Source: Methanobacteriota archaeon (lineage in GTDB: Archaea > Thermoplasmatota > Thermoplasmata > RBG-16-68-12). From it: DNA of 8,347 nucleotides. Position 1 is the first letter of the stretch. Each line of letters opens with the position of its first letter. Location of the stretch: the NCBI GenBank assembly GCA_005878635.1, contig VBLS01000128.1, forward strand, positions 1-8,347. Direction: 5' to 3'. Made by a program: the position numbers and the translations under genes. Positions 5,465 to 8,347 of this stretch are shown here, piece after piece. Under the pieces are notes generated by a model. That model did not search any database. It worked only from the letters and a program-made list of their open reading frames with translations, and was not told the origin of the DNA.

Positions 5465-6559
5465 GTGAGCGAAGCGGAGATCGCGCGGTTGCGCGAAGAG
5501 ATTGCGGACGTCGATCGGGAGATCGTGGCCAATGTGGCCAAGCGACTGCACCTCGCGGAGCAGCTCGGGGTGGAGAAGAAGCTCGAGGGCCGCCCCATCG
5601 TCGCGGTAGACACGGAGGATCGGGTGTTCACGCGGCTCCTGACCGAAGGGGCAACGCGCGGGATTAGCCTCGCCTTCGCGGAGGGCCTCGCGCGCCTCCT
5701 GATCGACGAGAGCGTGCGGGTGCAGGATCTCGTCCGTCTCCCGCCTTCAGCGAAGCGCCGGATCCTCGTGGTCGGCGGCGCGGGGTCCATGGGCCGATGG
5801 TTGAGCCGTTACTTCCGCTCCCGCGGATACGAGGTCATCGTCCACGACATCGCGGGTGCCGTCGAAGACTATCCGTTCGAACCGGACCTCGGGAAAGGCG
5901 TCCGCGCGGCGGACGTGGTCGCCGTCGCGGTCCCGATGACCGTGTGCGCCGAGGTCCTGGAGCGGATCGCCGCGGTCCAGCCGAGCGCCCTCGTCTTCGA
6001 CGTCGCCAGCCTGAAAGCGCCGATCGAGAAGCAGTTGCGATCGATGGGGGCCGCGGGCCTCCGAATCGCGAGCATCCACCCGGTCTTCGGCCCGAACCTG
6101 TGGCCCCTGTCAAGCGGCAACATCACGTTCAGCGATTGCGGGAACTCCGTGGCGGTCTTGGAGGTGAAAGAATTGTTCCGCCCGAGCGGCGCGTCCTTCG
6201 TTGACGTCTCCTTGGACCATCACGACGAGCTGATGGCTTTCCTGCTGAGCCTGAGTCATCTCTGCCTTCTGACCTTCGCCCGGTGCGTCGCCCAGAGCCC
6301 GTTCGATCTCGCCGGCCTACGTCGGTCCGCCGGGACGACCTTCTCCCGGCTCTCCCTCGCGGCCTCGGGCCTGCTCGCCGATCAGCCCGCGTTGCTCCGG
6401 GACATCCAGGCCCTGAACCCCCACACCCCCTTCGTCCACCGCCGGATCCGCGACGTCCTGGATGATTGGAAGCGAGCGACGGAGTCGGACGACGGGACCG
6501 AGTTCTATCGTCTCCTCGAAACGGCGCGGACGTACTTCGGAGAAGGAAAGCCCCTTTGA
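5465..6559 (+). CDS. tyrA: Chorismate mutase-prephenate dehydrogenase fusion (T-protein)
   Basis: This 364-residue protein (from GTG 5465) has the domain order of the E. coli T-protein. Residues 1-90 are an AroQ chorismate mutase (chorismate to prephenate), keeping R10, R27, K38, E51, S83 and Q87. T50 stands where an active-site Arg usually lies, and A47 replaces a position that also varies in the E. coli fusion. Residues 98-364 are prephenate dehydrogenase (prephenate to 4-hydroxyphenylpyruvate, with NAD(P)+): VVGGAGSMGRW (102-112) binds the dinucleotide, FDVASLK (178-184) and IHPVFGP (204-210) hold the active site, H205 matching the catalytic His. Then DHHDELMAF and a helical dimerisation region follow. 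The product feeds tyrosine synthesis. The frame is open further upstream into the aroC remnant. It looks intact although its upstream pathway genes are gone. Confidence 0.9.
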   Translation: MSEAEIARLREEIADVDREIVANVAKRLHLAEQLGVEKKLEGRPIVAVDTEDRVFTRLLTEGATRGISLAFAEGLARLLIDESVRVQDLVRLPPSAKRRILVVGGAGSMGRWLSRYFRSRGYEVIVHDIAGAVEDYPFEPDLGKGVRAADVVAVAVPMTVCAEVLERIAAVQPSALVFDVASLKAPIEKQLRSMGAAGLRIASIHPVFGPNLWPLSSGNITFSDCGNSVAVLEVKELFRPSGASFVDVSLDHHDELMAFLLSLSHLCLLTFARCVAQSPFDLAGLRRSAGTTFSRLSLAASGLLADQPALLRDIQALNPHTPFVHRRIRDVLDDWKRATESDDGTEFYRLLETARTYFGEGKPL

Positions 6560-6756
6560 GATGCATCCGAAACGGTTGCAAACGTCAGCGGATGGAGTTT
6601 TGCGACGCGTAAGGCATTCTTTCGCACCCCGAATTCGGCACCAATTGTATTCCTGAGACCTAAATATTCGGACTCCGGTCGGGAGGACGAGGCGAGCCCA
6701 TCGGTCGGATCCAGAGGGATCTATCTCGGGATATCGTTTACGCGATTGAAGGAAAC
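6560..6756 (+). other. 197-bp gap between tyrA and the GNAT gene
   Basis: The first half holds two short T-rich runs (6598-6601, 6618-6623) that could serve as a weak archaeal terminator. TAAATATT at 6661-6668 is the clearest TATA-like box but is about 92 nt before the GNAT start GTG 6757, implying a ~65-nt leader. From 6664 the GNAT frame is open with no ATG, GTG or TTG until 6757, and its last codons encode a helix-like peptide (IVYAIEGN) that resembles coding sequence. GAAGGA (6748-6753) may be the ribosome binding site for GTG 6757, at a short 3-nt spacing. Confidence 0.5.
6661..6668 (+). promoter_or_regulatory. TATA-like box upstream of the GNAT gene
   Basis: TAAATATT is the most AT-rich octamer in the gap. 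Unlike other boxes in this window it is far (about 92 nt) from the first usable start codon, so the mRNA would have a leader, or the true start lies upstream at an unusual codon. Confidence 0.45.
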
Positions 6757-7533
6757 GTGTTCCAGTTATTCGAGACGTTCGGCCGGATCCCGAATTCCAT
6801 CGTCGACTCAGGCCCCAACATGCTCCGCATCAAGACCGGGCTCCCGCATGAATTCCTCAACGCGGTTTTCCGGGCCCGGATCCCGGAACAGGATCCGGTG
6901 TCCGCGATCAATTCCGCCTTGGAGATTTTCCGCTCCGATCGGACGCCTATGATGTGGTGGGTCGGGCCGTCGACGGAGCCGCAGCACCTCGGAAAGTTCC
7001 TGGAGAACTGCGGGCTCGCCCACGCCGGCGACCTCAGCGGCATGGCGATAGACCTGGAGAGCCTGCACGTGTCCCCCACGGTCCCGCGAGAGTTGTCGAT
7101 TGAAGCGGTGGAAGATGACGAGACGTTGGACAGGTGGGTCCGATCCTGGGCCTCCGCGTACGAGATGCCCGAGGCCGTCTTACCGGTCCTCTTGCCCCTT
7201 TTCCGGAAAGTCGGTTTCGAGTCAGGGAGCACCTTCCGCTTCTACTTGGGAGAATGGAAAGGGAACGCCGTCGCCACGTCGACCCTGTTTTTCGGCGGGG
7301 GCGTTGCGGGCGTCTACATTACCGTCGCGCCCGCATACCGTCACCAAGGCATCGGGATGGCCATGACGTTCGTCCCTCTGAGGACCGCCCGCTCCGCGGG
7401 ATTCCGAGTGGCCGTCACTCATGTCCCCACGGACCGCCTGGGCCCCAACCGCAAGCTCGGGTTCAAGCCGCACTGCACCCTGAGCACCTATGTCCCGCGG
7501 GACCTGGACCGTCGCGGGAAAGACGCCGCCTAG
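6757..7533 (+). CDS. Two-domain GNAT-family N-acetyltransferase
   Basis: This 258-residue protein has a C-terminal GNAT domain with the acetyl-CoA binding motif A at VAPAYRHQGIGMAM (190-203; R195-x-x-G198-x-G200 fits Q/R-x-x-G-x-G/A), then the helix and strand FRVAVTHVPTDRLGPNRKLGF, where the Asn-rich turn and LGF close the CoA site. Residues 1 to ~110 form a second, degenerate-looking N-terminal GNAT-like half (TGLPHEFLNAVFRARIP and MMWWVGPST). The acyl acceptor is unknown. It stands alone after tyrA, converging with the roadblock-like gene. The start is uncertain: GTG 6757 seems to cut into the first helix, since in-frame codons just upstream (6733-6756) encode a plausible continuation but offer no standard start codon. 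Confidence 0.85.
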   Translation: MFQLFETFGRIPNSIVDSGPNMLRIKTGLPHEFLNAVFRARIPEQDPVSAINSALEIFRSDRTPMMWWVGPSTEPQHLGKFLENCGLAHAGDLSGMAIDLESLHVSPTVPRELSIEAVEDDETLDRWVRSWASAYEMPEAVLPVLLPLFRKVGFESGSTFRFYLGEWKGNAVATSTLFFGGGVAGVYITVAPAYRHQGIGMAMTFVPLRTARSAGFRVAVTHVPTDRLGPNRKLGFKPHCTLSTYVPRDLDRRGKDAA

Positions 7534-7548
7534 ATCGGGCGCCGTCCG

Positions 7549-7605
7549 GATCGGGGGACCGCGACCGATGAGGTTCGGCCGCGACCTGTACGGATCTCCC
7601 CGATC
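7549..7605. repeat. 8-bp inverted repeat in the convergent intergenic gap
   Basis: GATCGGGG (7549-7556) pairs with CCCCGATC (7598-7605) across a 41-nt loop, in the 82-bp gap between the stops of the GNAT and roadblock-like genes. It could mark a shared termination region, but no T-run follows and chance is possible in such GC-rich DNA. Confidence 0.25.
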
Positions 7606-7615
7606 AAATTCGCGA

Positions 7616-8074
7616 CTAGGGGACCGCCGCGACTTTCATTCGGATTTCGCGCGGGTGCAAGTCCCATTCCTCCGCGAGGTGGTCCCGGATCGTCCCGATC
7701 GGGTCCATGTCCCCGTCCCAATCCCGCAGGATGGACGCGAACCGCCCCTCGAGGTTGTGGACCATGCGGATCACGCGCCGTTCGAGCCGATTCGATTCCC
7801 GGCCGCGGTAGACGACGTAGAGGAGCACGGAGTGGCCACGGCCGAATGCGACGTGGTGCCGGTCTCCCATCTCGAGGCTCCGGACGTCTCCGATGCCCAT
7901 GTTGTGGAACGAATCGTCCATGAAGTTCTGGATCGCGGTGAACATGGACGCGATGAGATCGGGATCCTTGTCGGTCGGGAAGCGGCGGGAGAGATGCACG
8001 AGGGGCGTGCCGCCGACGTCCGTCAGGTAGACGTGCTCCACGATGCGGCGGAGCGGGTGCAGAAAATCGGCCAC
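7616..8074 (-). CDS. Small longin/roadblock-like domain protein
   Basis: This 152-residue soluble protein starts with a strand pair, VEHVYLTDVGGTPLVHLSRR (12-31). An amphipathic helix DLIASMFTAIQNFMDDSF (39-56) follows, then strands SLEMGDRHHVAFGRG (66-80) and SVLLYVVYRGRE (82-93), a long helix and WDGDMDPI (119-126). The strand-helix-strand layout and the pattern MxTAIQxFxxDSF are what I know from archaeal roadblock/longin-type sensor domains, which often partner small GTPases or signalling ATPases. This is recognition by pattern, not by search. The GTG start at 8074-8072 is the first usable codon after a TATA-like site about 26 nt upstream; an ATG at 8087-8085 is in another frame. It follows a membrane protein gene in the same direction. 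Confidence 0.7.
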   Translation of the reverse strand: MADFLHPLRRIVEHVYLTDVGGTPLVHLSRRFPTDKDPDLIASMFTAIQNFMDDSFHNMGIGDVRSLEMGDRHHVAFGRGHSVLLYVVYRGRESNRLERRVIRMVHNLEGRFASILRDWDGDMDPIGTIRDHLAEEWDLHPREIRMKVAAVP

Positions 8075-8096
8075 CTCCCGTCGTCATGTTCACGGG

Positions 8097-8102
8097 ATTA
8101 AG
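8097..8102 (-). promoter_or_regulatory. TATA-like element for the roadblock-like gene
   Basis: The minus strand reads CTTAAT within GGGACTTAATCCC, centred about 26 nt before GTG 8074. The core also sits in a short palindrome (GGGA-CTTAA-TCCC, roughly 8094-8106), which could in addition be a regulator site; that part is speculative. Confidence 0.4.
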
Positions 8103-8176
8103 TCCCTCGGATGCCATTATCCGCATCGATAGGACCGGGTCGGAACCACTCGACGGTGGGGGTTAGCGACGGATGA

Positions 8177-8347
8177 CTAAGCCGCCGCAGGCCGCTCGTT
8201 GCCTTGGGCCATGCCGAGGAGGTACCCGCCGAAGCCGATCCCCCAGGCCAGGACGGGGTAGACGATCATGCGCTCCATCCCGCCGTTCCCGAGGTCGAAG
8301 TCGTTCTTCGAGATGTACAGGCCGAGGGCCAGGAGGGAACCGACGCC
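8177..8347 (-). CDS. Membrane protein, C-terminal 56 residues (runs off right edge)
   Basis: The minus strand is open from the right edge to TAG at 8177-8179. It encodes the end of one hydrophobic segment (GVGSLLALGLYI), a short polar loop KNDFDLGNGGMERM, a second segment IVYPVLAWGIGFGGYLLGMA, and a short charged tail ending in alanines. This is the end of a small polytopic membrane protein of unknown function. It lies 102 bp upstream of the roadblock-like gene on the same strand, so the two could be linked, though that gene seems to have its own TATA-like element. Confidence 0.7.
   Translation of the reverse strand, partial: GVGSLLALGLYISKNDFDLGNGGMERMIVYPVLAWGIGFGGYLLGMAQGNERPAAA

Noticed and set aside
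6462..6656. 64-codon plus-strand frame across the tyrA stop, including ATG 6561 in the gap
   Set aside because: It starts inside tyrA in another frame; the part after 6561 is only 31 codons with no ribosome binding site or recognisable content.
7530..8126. Frames of about 200 codons on both strands over the roadblock-like gene
   Set aside because: Both are Arg/Pro/Gly-rich and motif-free; only the 7616-8074 minus frame has a balanced composition and clear strand-helix pattern.

Overview
This is a GC-rich window that reads as archaeal, most likely a Thermoplasmatota-type euryarchaeote (an inference from gene content, not a search). Several start codons lie 25-33 nt downstream of an AT-rich TATA-like hexamer with almost no leader, the usual archaeal leaderless layout. 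Gene content agrees: a divergent FtsZ-family protein, a remnant of the archaeal-type first shikimate enzyme, a Mre11/SbcD-like phosphoesterase and a small longin/roadblock-like protein. I see no tRNA, rRNA, CRISPR array, insertion sequence or attachment site, and no gene-free stretch above 300 bases.

Left part (1-4217), all on the minus strand: an FAD-dependent amine/amino-acid oxidase-family protein; an ABC exporter pair (ATPase and permease, joined by an ATGA overlap); a four-helix membrane protein of unknown role; and the N-terminal 139 residues of a Mre11/SbcD-like metallophosphoesterase that runs off the left edge. Centre (4275-7533), all on the plus strand: an FtsZ/tubulin-superfamily protein with altered catalytic loops, transcribed divergently from the oxidase around one shared TATA-like element; the scar of an aromatic-biosynthesis operon; an intact chorismate mutase-prephenate dehydrogenase (AroQ-TyrA); and a two-domain GNAT acetyltransferase. 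Right part, minus strand: a longin/roadblock-like protein and the C-terminal end of a membrane protein that runs off the right edge.

The most striking observation is at 5262-5465. An operon promoter and ribosome binding site lead into the first ~36 codons of 2-amino-3,7-dideoxy-D-threo-hept-6-ulosonate (ADH) synthase, the first enzyme of the archaeal shikimate route. Near 5366-5372 the coding frame switches abruptly to the C-terminal signature of chorismate synthase (HDPGVVPRAVPVVEN), the last enzyme of that route, and this runs without a stop into AroQ-TyrA. The simplest reading is one deletion, or an assembly mis-join, that removed everything between the first and last genes of an aro cluster and left the chorismate-consuming enzyme intact downstream. 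If real, the cell keeps TyrA but may no longer make its substrate from this locus.

The second point of interest is the FtsZ-like protein. It keeps the fold landmarks (T1 loop, T5/T6, C-terminal domain) but has an altered T4 phosphate loop, a rebuilt T7 catalytic loop and no C-terminal tail, so it is unlikely to act as an ordinary cell-division FtsZ.
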